Shown here in pieces: positions 1 through 8,856 of a stretch of DNA of 64,000 nucleotides. Source of the DNA: an uncultured Bacteroidales bacterium. GTDB lineage: Bacteria > Bacteroidota > Bacteroidia > Bacteroidales > Muribaculaceae. Positions within the stretch are counted from its first letter, which is position 1; the number at the start of each line of letters is the position of its first letter. A model generated the notes under the pieces. That model was given only the letters and a program-made list of their open reading frames with translations, ran no database searches and was not told the DNA's origin. Location: assembly GCA_945829225.1 (NCBI GenBank), contig CALZTY010000003.1:41567-105566 (forward strand), in the 5' to 3' direction. The translations under genes were made by a program, and so were the position numbers.

Positions 1-886
1 TTAGGAGCTTGTCAGCCTCTGCTTTCAGTTTTTTCGGATTCAACACTTTTAGCTTTTGCAAATTTTGTATCTTCCATTTTACTGAAGGATAATCTTTAAA
101 GGATGAATACGGAAAGTCAGCCCAATTAACAGATAAATCTTCAAAGCCTACGAGAAAGCGCTTGTCTTCTTCCGTCATTACTGAATTGACATCATTGATT
201 AGTTTGTCTCTTGTTTCTTCAAAATCGTTATATGTGAATGGTATCTCACTCATTCCTGAAAATTGACAATCCATTGCTTCGCGCTGGTTGATAAGATTTG
301 GTGCAAACGACTCATAAATAGGGCGGTCACTGCCAAGAAGACAGAATATTAGACCAGCCTTTACGTCAGTCAATGGAATATCCATTTGTTTTATATCAAA
401 AAGATCGCGGGGATGCTGGCGTGACAATGCCGCTGCAATCTTTCCTCCATATAGTTGAGGTATGGACACTATTCTTGCATCTACTTCCATACCGAACAAT
501 TCTTGTGCTTTTTGACACAAAGGACACAGTATAGCATCACCGCAGACAAGACCGCGTTTTGTCTGATTAACCTCAATTTTCACCTGACAGCCACGACTTT
601 CACAAGTGATTTTGCTTATGTCAAAACGTGATATAACTCTCACATCGTGGAATGTACGGTTGATCCTATTGCTGATTCTCTCAAGTGCTTCATTAATATG
701 CAAAAGACTTGTCTTCCTATCTTCTATGGGAATATAAGTTACATCTATATCAACCGAAAGTCGGTATAGATTTTTTACAAACAAATTGATGGCTGTGCCA
801 CCATGAATGGCAAAACACTCTTCATCCGTTACAAACGGTAGGATTCTCAAAAGGAGCGCAACTTTCTGTTTATAAATACTATTCAT
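1..886 (-). CDS. AbiEii/AbiGii-like nucleotidyltransferase toxin, truncated by left window edge
   Basis: Hand translation of the minus strand from ATG at 886 gives MNSIYKQKVALLLRILPFVTDEECFAIHGGTAINLFVKNLYRLSVDIDVTYIP..., with GGTAINLF and DIDVTY motifs of the AbiEii nucleotidyltransferase fold; the frame stays open to base 2. It is absent from the ORF track because it runs off the edge. Confidence 0.85.
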   Translation of the reverse strand, partial: MNSIYKQKVALLLRILPFVTDEECFAIHGGTAINLFVKNLYRLSVDIDVTYIPIEDRKTSLLHINEALERISNRINRTFHDVRVISRFDISKITCESRGCQVKIEVNQTKRGLVCGDAILCPLCQKAQELFGMEVDARIVSIPQLYGGKIAAALSRQHPRDLFDIKQMDIPLTDVKAGLIFCLLGSDRPIYESFAPNLINQREAMDCQFSGMSEIPFTYNDFEETRDKLINDVNSVMTEEDKRFLVGFEDLSVNWADFPYSSFKDYPSVKWKIQNLQKLKVLNPKKLKAEADKLL

Positions 887-1634
887 ATTGAGCAAGCTCT
901 TTGGGTATTACAATATCGTAAGTGCTCACTTTCACTCCACCCTTCGCAATACTCCGAGGTCCGGCTCCGAGGGATATGTGCTTAAGATCGAGTTTAGCGA
1001 ACCAACGATGATGAGCCTTTTCTGCCATATACAGAAATAGCCGCTTGACTTTTACAGAAGTGCAGTTTTCGAGTAGTTGTTGTATAAGTGCGGGCCTAAG
1101 GGATGTAAGCATTTCCATAAGATAATACACATCCATTAAATCGTATCGGGAAGGCGAAAGCAAGATGCACTCCATTATAGCCCTCTCCGGTGAAGAGAAT
1201 GATAATGACTGACTTCGATAATCCATTTGCTCAATACCTACGGTTCCTAATACTTTGGATGATACTTCAACAAGGTTCATATCAAGTTCTATAGTATATA
1301 ACCATTTGGGGAGCCGAGGTCTTACCGGAGAGAATACAATGGCAGTTGGCTTTCCCATCGTTATGTAATGTGAAAATCCTTTTAGTTCCAATGCAGATGC
1401 AGCACCTATATGATATTTAAGTCCAACCTGTTTTTCATACGAAGCCAATATACCATAAAGCGATGGAGTATCTCCGGCAAATTTATATACACCGGTGGAT
1501 ATACGTTGTAACCACTCCGATACCATATAGTCATGTACTTCACTTCTGCTGAAACCGGTTTTTTCGAGCCATGAGGTGAGTAAAATCCCATCGGAAGGGG
1601 TCTGCTGTCGTAATAAGTTTATTTTAGTGCTCAT
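879..1634 (-). CDS. AbiEi-like antitoxin (type IV TA system)
   Basis: N-terminal wHTH and AbiEi-type body (GAASALELKGFSHY...); overlaps the downstream AbiEii start by 8 bp. Confidence 0.8.
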   Translation of the reverse strand: MSTKINLLRQQTPSDGILLTSWLEKTGFSRSEVHDYMVSEWLQRISTGVYKFAGDTPSLYGILASYEKQVGLKYHIGAASALELKGFSHYITMGKPTAIVFSPVRPRLPKWLYTIELDMNLVEVSSKVLGTVGIEQMDYRSQSLSFSSPERAIMECILLSPSRYDLMDVYYLMEMLTSLRPALIQQLLENCTSVKVKRLFLYMAEKAHHRWFAKLDLKHISLGAGPRSIAKGGVKVSTYDIVIPKELAQYE

Positions 1635-1714
1635 TTAGTTAAATTTTTCACTGCAAAATTAGTACTAAAATAAATAGAAACCAAGTTTTCGTGAGGAAAA
1701 CAATTATTTGTGTT

Positions 1715-4081
1715 TTATAGGGGTAGGGTGGCAGTGGGGAGGAGGGGTGCTGTGAAGGTGATGGTGGCTTGGGAGCCGTTGAGGCGGATGTAGGCGAGGA
1801 TGCGGCCGTTGCAAGCGCGACGGGCAGTGGCTCGCGGGTCGCTCATGTCGGTGTTGCCGGTGCCTTCAAGCCCCAGGAGGGTGCCACCGGTGATGGTGCA
1901 AGAGATGAGCGTGTCGGCTTGTGGGATGCGATGCCCGGTGGTATCAACGACCTCGACCTCGACCATCGCCACGGAGTCGCCCTCGGCGGCATCAACGCGC
2001 CGGAGACGCAACTCTGCCGGCTGACCAACAGTGTATAATGTGTCGACGGCAACTACATTGCCGGTAGCGTCGAGTGCCTCGACTGATAGGGCGCCGGGTC
2101 GGAATGTGGTGGTGGCAACGACCATGCCGGTGCGCTCATCGCGAGCGATGGGGGTGCCGAGAGCCTCGCCGTTGATGCTCAAGCGAGCCGAGGGACAGTT
2201 GGTGTAGCACATTACCGTGACGGTGTCGCCCTCGGTATAATTCCAGATGTCGGGAGCATCGATTGATGCCTCGGCTACTCCCGGCAAGGTGCCCAAGAAG
2301 GCAACAGGTGTGTCTAGCCACAGCGAGGCGCGGAATTTGCCTCGGGGCTTGAGATACGAGCCGAAGTCGAGCAAGCCGGTGCCCAAGCCGCGCGAGGGCC
2401 ACACGCCGCTCTCGCCCAGGTAGTCGGTGCCGGTCCACAGGAATTGCCCGAAGATGTGTTCATTATCGCGCACGGCGAGCCAGGCGTCGTATGAGTGCCC
2501 GTTTTCGCTGCCATAGATGATGCGGTCGGGATATGTCTGATGGTCAATCTCATAGCGGTCTTCGGTGTAGTTGTATCCGACGATATCGACAGCCTCGGGG
2601 TAGGCGGTCTCGTTGGACATCACCACGCCGGCGAGTGCGCCGGTGACGGGGCGAGTAGCATCCAAGGCGCGCACGATGGGCGCGAGCCGTTGGGCGATTT
2701 CGCCGATGCGCATTGCCGAGGGAGCCTCGGGCTTATAGCCGCCAAATGTGGGCTGGTTGAGGGCTCCGTTGCGGTCGAGTACGGGGTGCGAGTAGGGGTC
2801 ATTAGGGTAGTCGACCTCGTTGCCGATGCTCCAAAATGCGACGCAGGGGTGGTTGCGGTCGCGTAGCACCATATCGGCGACATCGCGCTCTATCCATTCC
2901 TCGAAGAAGTCAAATGAGCCTTCAAACTTGGGGGTGCCGACATTCCAGCCGGTGACCCATTTGCGCTTGGGATATTCCCACTCGTCGGAGGCTTCGTCCA
3001 TGACCAGCAAGCCGAGTTGGTCGCATAGGTCGTATACCACCGGTGCCTGTGGGTTGTGGCTGAGACGTATGGCGTTGACACCTATAGCCTTGAGTGCAAG
3101 CAATTTGCGTCGCCACACTTCGGGCGGCACAACGGCACCGAGCACGCCGGCATCGTGGTGGAGGCACACGCCTTTTACCTTGATATTGCGCCCGTTGAGG
3201 TACATGCCATGGTCGGGGTCGAAGGATAGGGTGCGGAGTCCTACGCGGCAGCCGGTGCTGTCGACACGGTGGCGTCCTTGCCACAACTCGACGTGCAAGT
3301 CGTAGAGATTGGGATTGTCAATATCCCATAAGCGCGGATTGTTGATTTTCAGTGATATATGCCCGATGGATCCGGCGGCGACCTTTAAGCGCTTACTTGC
3401 GACGCGTGCTCCGGAGGCATCGGTGAGGGTTGCTGTCGCCGTCAGAGAGGCGTTGGTCGATGAGCAGGTGCCGAAGTCGACCTCCACCACTGCCTCGTCG
3501 GGGGTGATTGACGAGGCTTGCCAGTAGAGGCTCCAGGGCACGAAATGGGTATCATCGGCGTGAATGAGCCAGGTGTCGCGATAGATGCCCGAGCCGCTGT
3601 ACCAGCGAGAGTCGGCTTCGCGTGTGTGGTCCACCTTGACGGCTATAACGTTTTCGCCCTCAGTGAGATAGCGAGTGATGTCGAAGAAGAAAGTGACGTA
3701 GCCGTTGGGGCGTCCGCCCACGCATGTGCCGTTGACAAAGACCTCGCTGCGGTTGTAAACGCCCTCAAAGCATAGGTATGTCACCGCCGCGGGGTCGGTG
3801 ATGGTGAAGTGCTTGCGATACCAGCCCTTGCCGCCGGGAAAGAAGCCGGTGCACGAGTTGAGATAGGGCGAGGGAAGCGCCTCGATGCTCCAGTCGTGAG
3901 GTAAGTCGAGTCGTCGCCAGCCGCTGTCGTCGTAGTCTGCAGCGGCAGGAGCGATGCTGTCGCTCTCCAAGGCGAAGAGCCAGCCCGAGTTGAACGACTC
4001 GGCAATGCCGGTATTGAGTTGAGCGGAAATGCTTGCTATGCCCAAGAGCAGGCATAGTGCGGCGAGTATGTTATTCTTCAT
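1715..4081 (-). CDS. Secreted glycoside hydrolase family 2 (beta-galactosidase-like)
   Basis: Signal peptide; GH2 motifs LDLPHDWSIE, GKGWYRKHF, IRLSHNPQ, FWSIGNEVDYP, YGSENGHS. Confidence 0.9.
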   Translation of the reverse strand: MKNNILAALCLLLGIASISAQLNTGIAESFNSGWLFALESDSIAPAAADYDDSGWRRLDLPHDWSIEALPSPYLNSCTGFFPGGKGWYRKHFTITDPAAVTYLCFEGVYNRSEVFVNGTCVGGRPNGYVTFFFDITRYLTEGENVIAVKVDHTREADSRWYSGSGIYRDTWLIHADDTHFVPWSLYWQASSITPDEAVVEVDFGTCSSTNASLTATATLTDASGARVASKRLKVAAGSIGHISLKINNPRLWDIDNPNLYDLHVELWQGRHRVDSTGCRVGLRTLSFDPDHGMYLNGRNIKVKGVCLHHDAGVLGAVVPPEVWRRKLLALKAIGVNAIRLSHNPQAPVVYDLCDQLGLLVMDEASDEWEYPKRKWVTGWNVGTPKFEGSFDFFEEWIERDVADMVLRDRNHPCVAFWSIGNEVDYPNDPYSHPVLDRNGALNQPTFGGYKPEAPSAMRIGEIAQRLAPIVRALDATRPVTGALAGVVMSNETAYPEAVDIVGYNYTEDRYEIDHQTYPDRIIYGSENGHSYDAWLAVRDNEHIFGQFLWTGTDYLGESGVWPSRGLGTGLLDFGSYLKPRGKFRASLWLDTPVAFLGTLPGVAEASIDAPDIWNYTEGDTVTVMCYTNCPSARLSINGEALGTPIARDERTGMVVATTTFRPGALSVEALDATGNVVAVDTLYTVGQPAELRLRRVDAAEGDSVAMVEVEVVDTTGHRIPQADTLISCTITGGTLLGLEGTGNTDMSDPRATARRACNGRILAYIRLNGSQATITFTAPLLPTATLPL

Positions 4082-4182
4082 CGTCGATAGGTTTTAAGGT
4101 TAGTGTTACAAAGGTACAAAAAAACTCGAAAAGTGCCGAAAATATCCATTCTTTCACTTGTAGTGGATAAAATAGGGAAAAG

Positions 4183-4218
4183 AGAAGGGGGTGCTGCCTC
4201 GACGGCAGTGCCCCCTTC
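4183..4218 (-). terminator. Rho-independent terminator-like hairpin downstream of S41 peptidase operon
   Basis: gaagggggtgctgcc...ggcagtgcccccttc, downstream of the minus-strand stop at 4261; followed on the minus strand by tcttttccctatttta. Confidence 0.55.
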
Positions 4219-4260
4219 AAGAGATAAGAAGCATTGGGATATATCTTATATTGATTGCTT

Positions 4261-5610
4261 CTATCTGGTTATGTCATGAGAGAAAACATTTTTCAGCCTG
4301 AATTTGACGACAAATGAAGGCTCACCGATGGGAGAGATTTTTGTAGCGCGGCTACGCGCACCCTCGTCGGGGAGCGGTGGGAATGTGACCGGGTCGATGG
4401 CGGTGAGAGCGGCACGTAGCAGAGGCTCGGTCAACTCGCCGATATGCGAGCGCGAGGTGTCGTAAGTGCCTTCGATGACGATGTCGGGCACCAGCCCGGA
4501 GTCGGGGGTAGTCTCGCCCAAGGCGTTGTAGTATTGCATAGTGATGGGCTGCAATGCCAAGGGGAAGCGCTTGTCTCTCAAGTTGTAAGAGCCGACGCCC
4601 TTACCCACAGTGGTTTCGCCGATCTGCACGACCTCCATATAAGGGCGCATGCACACGATGGCAGCCTCGCTTGCCGAGGCAGTGTGGGTGGAAGTGAGAA
4701 CAAACATGCGCGGCAATTGCAGCGGTTTGGCATCAACGTACTCCAATGGAGTACCGGTGGGATATTCGTAATATGAGTTGCAGAAATCCTCGCCGTAGGC
4801 GGCGGTGCGCTCGGCATTAATGATGTCGTTGTACTCGCAGTGTTGGTAGATGCCGCCGTAGGCATTGGCTGGGAGTATCCAGTTGCCGAGTTCCCGGCAG
4901 GTGCTGACATATCCGCCGGGGTTGTAGCGCAGGTCGAGGACCAACTCGTCGATGTGGTTGACCGAGAAGTAGCAAAGCACCGAGACGATATCCAATGAGG
5001 ATTCAAACTGCAAATAGCACACATAGCCGATGCGCTTGGTGCCGGTGTCGATGATGCTATAATACTGGATAGTCGACGGGGTCTCATCGCCAATCTCGGG
5101 TATACCCTGCAGTGGGGTGTCCACATAGGCGAATATGCCGCCGGCATCGGGGGCGACACGTCGCCCGGTGAAGTGATTGCCACGCACCTCGAGGAAGTCG
5201 CCGCGGCAGATTCCCGCGTCGGCAACACGCTGCGAGGTAATGTACAATACTTGGGCGGCTACGTTGCCGATAAGGTCTTCAAATAGTTGAAATTCAAAGC
5301 CATAGTCTTGCCCTAATAGTTCCGATGAGCCGGTGAACGAGTCGTTGCCGGTGAGAAATGAGAATCGGTCGCGCTTCGAGAGCAATGACTTGAAAAACTC
5401 ATTTGGCGCGAGCGAGTAGTCGCAAGCCAAGGAGTCGGGCATATCGGTGCGCCACAGATAGTGGTGGTTCATTTGACCGTAAGCCCAGCGGTTGAATTGT
5501 GTATCCCTATCTTCGGTCGCAGAGGGCACTGACGGCTCTGCTGAGTCGTCAGTGCAGCCCATAACTGCGACACAAAGAATCGGAATGAAATATTTGAGAG
5601 AGGGTCTCAA
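4261..5610 (-). CDS. S41 family C-terminal-processing peptidase, lipoprotein
   Basis: Lipobox VMGC; S41 signature THTASASEAAIVCMRPYMEVVQIGETTVGKGVGS. Confidence 0.85.
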   Translation of the reverse strand: MRPSLKYFIPILCVAVMGCTDDSAEPSVPSATEDRDTQFNRWAYGQMNHHYLWRTDMPDSLACDYSLAPNEFFKSLLSKRDRFSFLTGNDSFTGSSELLGQDYGFEFQLFEDLIGNVAAQVLYITSQRVADAGICRGDFLEVRGNHFTGRRVAPDAGGIFAYVDTPLQGIPEIGDETPSTIQYYSIIDTGTKRIGYVCYLQFESSLDIVSVLCYFSVNHIDELVLDLRYNPGGYVSTCRELGNWILPANAYGGIYQHCEYNDIINAERTAAYGEDFCNSYYEYPTGTPLEYVDAKPLQLPRMFVLTSTHTASASEAAIVCMRPYMEVVQIGETTVGKGVGSYNLRDKRFPLALQPITMQYYNALGETTPDSGLVPDIVIEGTYDTSRSHIGELTEPLLRAALTAIDPVTFPPLPDEGARSRATKISPIGEPSFVVKFRLKNVFSHDITR

Positions 5611-5626
5611 TTTGTGATTGATTTAG

Positions 5627-6622
5627 TTATTTAGCGATAGGGAGTTCAGCGATGCGGATAGAGCACTCTTCTGCGTTGACAGCCTCGGCATCGAAAGAGG
5701 GCATAGAAGCCTTGCCGGAGATTTTGCCACCACCATAGGTGATCTTGTTGTCGTTTTCTTCGTCGCACAAGTCGATATAGTGGAGGAAGCAGTCACCCTT
5801 ATTTACAGTGTACGAGTATGAATCTGTGGCGAGGAGTTGCTCGTTGGATGATGAATATGCCTCAAAGCGCACCTTGTAATTGGACATTGGGACAATAAAC
5901 TGGTAGTAGTACACATTATCTGCTGATCTGTCATTGGGATCAAAGTAACTATTCCACCAAGCGAAAGCGTTATTGTTGCTTTGGATAGACACTTGAGGAT
6001 CACCGTAAGAGTCGAATGATAAGGAGTCGGCGGTACGGTTAGCAGCGAGACCGAGAGTGGAGATTACATCATAAGTGTGGATGTTAAGGTAGATGGTTGA
6101 GAACATAGCGCCGAAGGGTTCGGGCTCAATCTTCAGGTCATTGTTGCCGGTTTCATTGATGGTGACTGTTCTTACATCCAAGCCCAAGATACCGGCTTGT
6201 AGGCCTAAATATTTAGAGCGAGTAATAGTTGCAGTGCTGAGACGGTCAAATCCACTGAGTTCCCAGAAATGAATGTTTGAAGTTTTTGAGCAGACAACAG
6301 TAATAACCACCGATGTGTAAGAACCTGCCTCAAGGTAGGTGGACTCTTTCACAATTGTCGTATAATTCTTGACATCATTTTGTTGCTCAAACACCTTATT
6401 GCCGTTTTCGTCATAGAGATAGTGATGTACTTCAAGGACTTCGGTTGAAGACAAAGTTTCTAAGTCACCGGAAACGACTTCGGCGGGAAGCAGCGGGGTG
6501 ATAACGGTGTTGGGGTTGATGGAGAAGTTGACTGCCTGTTCGGTGGGTTCGTCATCGCCACCGCAGGCGGTGAAAGAGATAGCACCGGCTAAGCCGAGCA
6601 AAAGGAATAGATACTTTTTCAT
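5627..6622 (-). CDS. Lipoprotein of unknown function
   Basis: MKKYLFLLLGLAGAISFTACGGDDE lipoprotein signal; tight spacing with flanking minus-strand genes. Confidence 0.7.
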   Translation of the reverse strand: MKKYLFLLLGLAGAISFTACGGDDEPTEQAVNFSINPNTVITPLLPAEVVSGDLETLSSTEVLEVHHYLYDENGNKVFEQQNDVKNYTTIVKESTYLEAGSYTSVVITVVCSKTSNIHFWELSGFDRLSTATITRSKYLGLQAGILGLDVRTVTINETGNNDLKIEPEPFGAMFSTIYLNIHTYDVISTLGLAANRTADSLSFDSYGDPQVSIQSNNNAFAWWNSYFDPNDRSADNVYYYQFIVPMSNYKVRFEAYSSSNEQLLATDSYSYTVNKGDCFLHYIDLCDEENDNKITYGGGKISGKASMPSFDAEAVNAEECSIRIAELPIAK

Positions 6623-6630
6623 AGAATTAA

Positions 6631-7287
6631 TTATTTAACGGCTGTGAAGTAGTAGCCGAGGTTAATAGATACAGTGCTTACAGTTGTAGCGATATTCTTG
6701 TGCAAATCGCTGGTGCCGAGGTTGTAGTGCACGCCGAAGTGGAAACCGCTCGGGCGAACAACGCTCAAGCCGAAGGAGAACTTGACGTCGGTAGCGGAGA
6801 TATCCTTGATGCGCTTGCCGTTGGGAAGGTCAAGTTGCTTGGGCGATGAGGAGAATGCGCCGGTGAATGTGGGACCGAGCTCAACAGCGAGGGTGGGGAC
6901 TACATACCACTGGAGCCATACGGGCACCTCATAGCAGTTGAGGGTGATGTTGTCGACATCATTGTTAACGCCGTATTGAGCGTAGTGGATGGCTGCTTTG
7001 ATACCGAAGCGCTCGGTGCCGAAGGGGCGACCGGCGGGGCGACCGAAGCGCACGTTGGCAGCGAGACCGGCGTGGAAGCCGATGGTGCCGCTTGTGCCAA
7101 TCTTCAAGCCGTCGGGCTCGCTTACTACAGAATAGTTACCACCTACTTCGGGACCGATGAGGAGTGCCCAAGGCCGCAGTACCTCGGCATCTTCATCGCT
7201 GTTGTTGCTTGAGCCAAAGCCCTGAGCATTGCTCAGCATTGCTGTACTTGCAATCAATGCGATTGAGAGGAAAAGTTTCTTAAACAT
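6631..7287 (-). CDS. Outer-membrane beta-barrel protein (porin-like)
   Basis: Signal peptide, alternating beta pattern (LLIGPEVGGNYSVV..., GFHAGLAANVRFG), C-terminal aromatic-rich strand VSINLGYYFTAVK. Confidence 0.75.
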   Translation of the reverse strand: MFKKLFLSIALIASTAMLSNAQGFGSSNNSDEDAEVLRPWALLIGPEVGGNYSVVSEPDGLKIGTSGTIGFHAGLAANVRFGRPAGRPFGTERFGIKAAIHYAQYGVNNDVDNITLNCYEVPVWLQWYVVPTLAVELGPTFTGAFSSSPKQLDLPNGKRIKDISATDVKFSFGLSVVRPSGFHFGVHYNLGTSDLHKNIATTVSTVSINLGYYFTAVK

Positions 7288-7307
7288 AACAATTTATTTA
7301 GGGGTGA

Positions 7308-8822
7308 TTAAAAATATTTCTGGAATTGTAGTTCAGCCGAGGCGCGCTCGCCGGTGTTGAGCGAGATGGTCACTGTGGAGGTGAAGCTGTCGGCAACATG
7401 CTGACGCAGAGTGATGTCGCGGCTGGAGAATGCGGGGATGGTAATCGAGACGCGAGTGAAGTTGTCAGTAGTGGCTACGCGGAGGGTGGCTACTACGGTG
7501 ACCGGCTTGGCAGAGTCGTTGTGGATGGTGGCGGCGACAGTCTGATAGTCATCGGCATCGGCGCGGACCGATGTGAGGCGCGGGCGGTCAACACGCAGCA
7601 CGATGGGATATTCGACGGTAAATGTTTGATTGGTAGTCTTGACCAACACACCGTTGTTATATATGCTCATTGTCATAGAGCACGACGAGGCTTGGTCGGC
7701 AAACTCGGCTTTGAATGAGCCGGCAATTGCCGACAGCGAGTTGAGCAAGTGAGCGGTAATCTCGCGGCGATTGCCGTCGCCGGCATCTACAAAGACGCGA
7801 ATGAGGCGATTGTCGACACCCGAGGACAGGCTGATATTGTATTTCACCGGCGAAGCGTTGCCCGAGCGGTCAACCACGATGGAGCCGTTGTCGTCGGTGT
7901 CGAGGCTGATGTTGATGTCGCCGTTGACGATGCCGATGATGCCATATAGACCATTGTATGAGACAATAGCAGTGTTGTCGCTGAAGAATGTGGGAGCGGC
8001 GTCGAAGGCATATCCGGTGATTGCGGAGCCGTTGTACAAGATGTTGTACAGCCCGGCGGAGGCTTCGGAACGGAAGACCGTCGAGGTCGACCACGAATGG
8101 CTATCCTCGTTGGGAATGGCATTATACTTGTTGCGGATATTCTTTGCCTCGCTCTCGTTGAGTTTGCAAATGACATTGCCACCGGTGTTGATGAGGGCGA
8201 AGTCCTTGTTGTAGGCGATTACGGCTTGACCGTTGTTGAAGCAACTTGCCGAGGTCATGTCGCCGAAGTGGAAGTTTACGGCGAGGGTGCCGCGCCCGGC
8301 ATTATTGTCGTAGTTGCGGTTGACATACTTGCGCAAGCGCCCGTCCTTGACCGATGCCCAGCCCTCCTTGAAGGGTAAGCCGTCGTCAAATTGGCAGCGG
8401 ATGACCTCATTGCCCTTGACGTCGATATATCCCACCTTGCTATTGGCGTTGGCGACGCACAGCAGCCCGTCGGAAACAAAGGGGTGGGCGGTATCGACAT
8501 AGTATTTGCGCGAAATGGTATAAATGGTGCCGTCGTCGCTGATAATCTTGTTAATAACTGCAGACTCGTTTGTGCCGGTGCACACCAGCGAGTAGCCATT
8601 GATAAATGGGGTGATGAAGTCATAGGTGGGACTGAGCAACACCTCGCCGGAGGTACTCACGAGCCCGTATTTGCCGTTTTTCTCAACAATGAAACTATTA
8701 TCACCGTGGCGTTGTATATTACTATATGTGGGGAGGATTTCCCACGCGATGGTCTTGCTATGGCACACAAAGCCCATAGCAAACGACATAAAGATAAGGA
8801 ACAGATACTTAGACGCTTTCAT
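7308..8822 (-). CDS. WG-repeat-containing secreted protein
   Basis: Start trimmed to MKASKYLFLIFMSFAMGF (signal peptide) because the ORF-track start at 8936 overlaps the kinase gene; repeats such as FIVEKNGKYGLVSTSGEVLLSPTYDFITPF and GLLCVANANSKVGYIDVKGNEVI. Confidence 0.8.
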   Translation of the reverse strand: MKASKYLFLIFMSFAMGFVCHSKTIAWEILPTYSNIQRHGDNSFIVEKNGKYGLVSTSGEVLLSPTYDFITPFINGYSLVCTGTNESAVINKIISDDGTIYTISRKYYVDTAHPFVSDGLLCVANANSKVGYIDVKGNEVIRCQFDDGLPFKEGWASVKDGRLRKYVNRNYDNNAGRGTLAVNFHFGDMTSASCFNNGQAVIAYNKDFALINTGGNVICKLNESEAKNIRNKYNAIPNEDSHSWSTSTVFRSEASAGLYNILYNGSAITGYAFDAAPTFFSDNTAIVSYNGLYGIIGIVNGDINISLDTDDNGSIVVDRSGNASPVKYNISLSSGVDNRLIRVFVDAGDGNRREITAHLLNSLSAIAGSFKAEFADQASSCSMTMSIYNNGVLVKTTNQTFTVEYPIVLRVDRPRLTSVRADADDYQTVAATIHNDSAKPVTVVATLRVATTDNFTRVSITIPAFSSRDITLRQHVADSFTSTVTISLNTGERASAELQFQKYF

Positions 8823-8856
8823 ATGTAGAGAGGGGGAGAGAGTTCGGGTTTTATGG

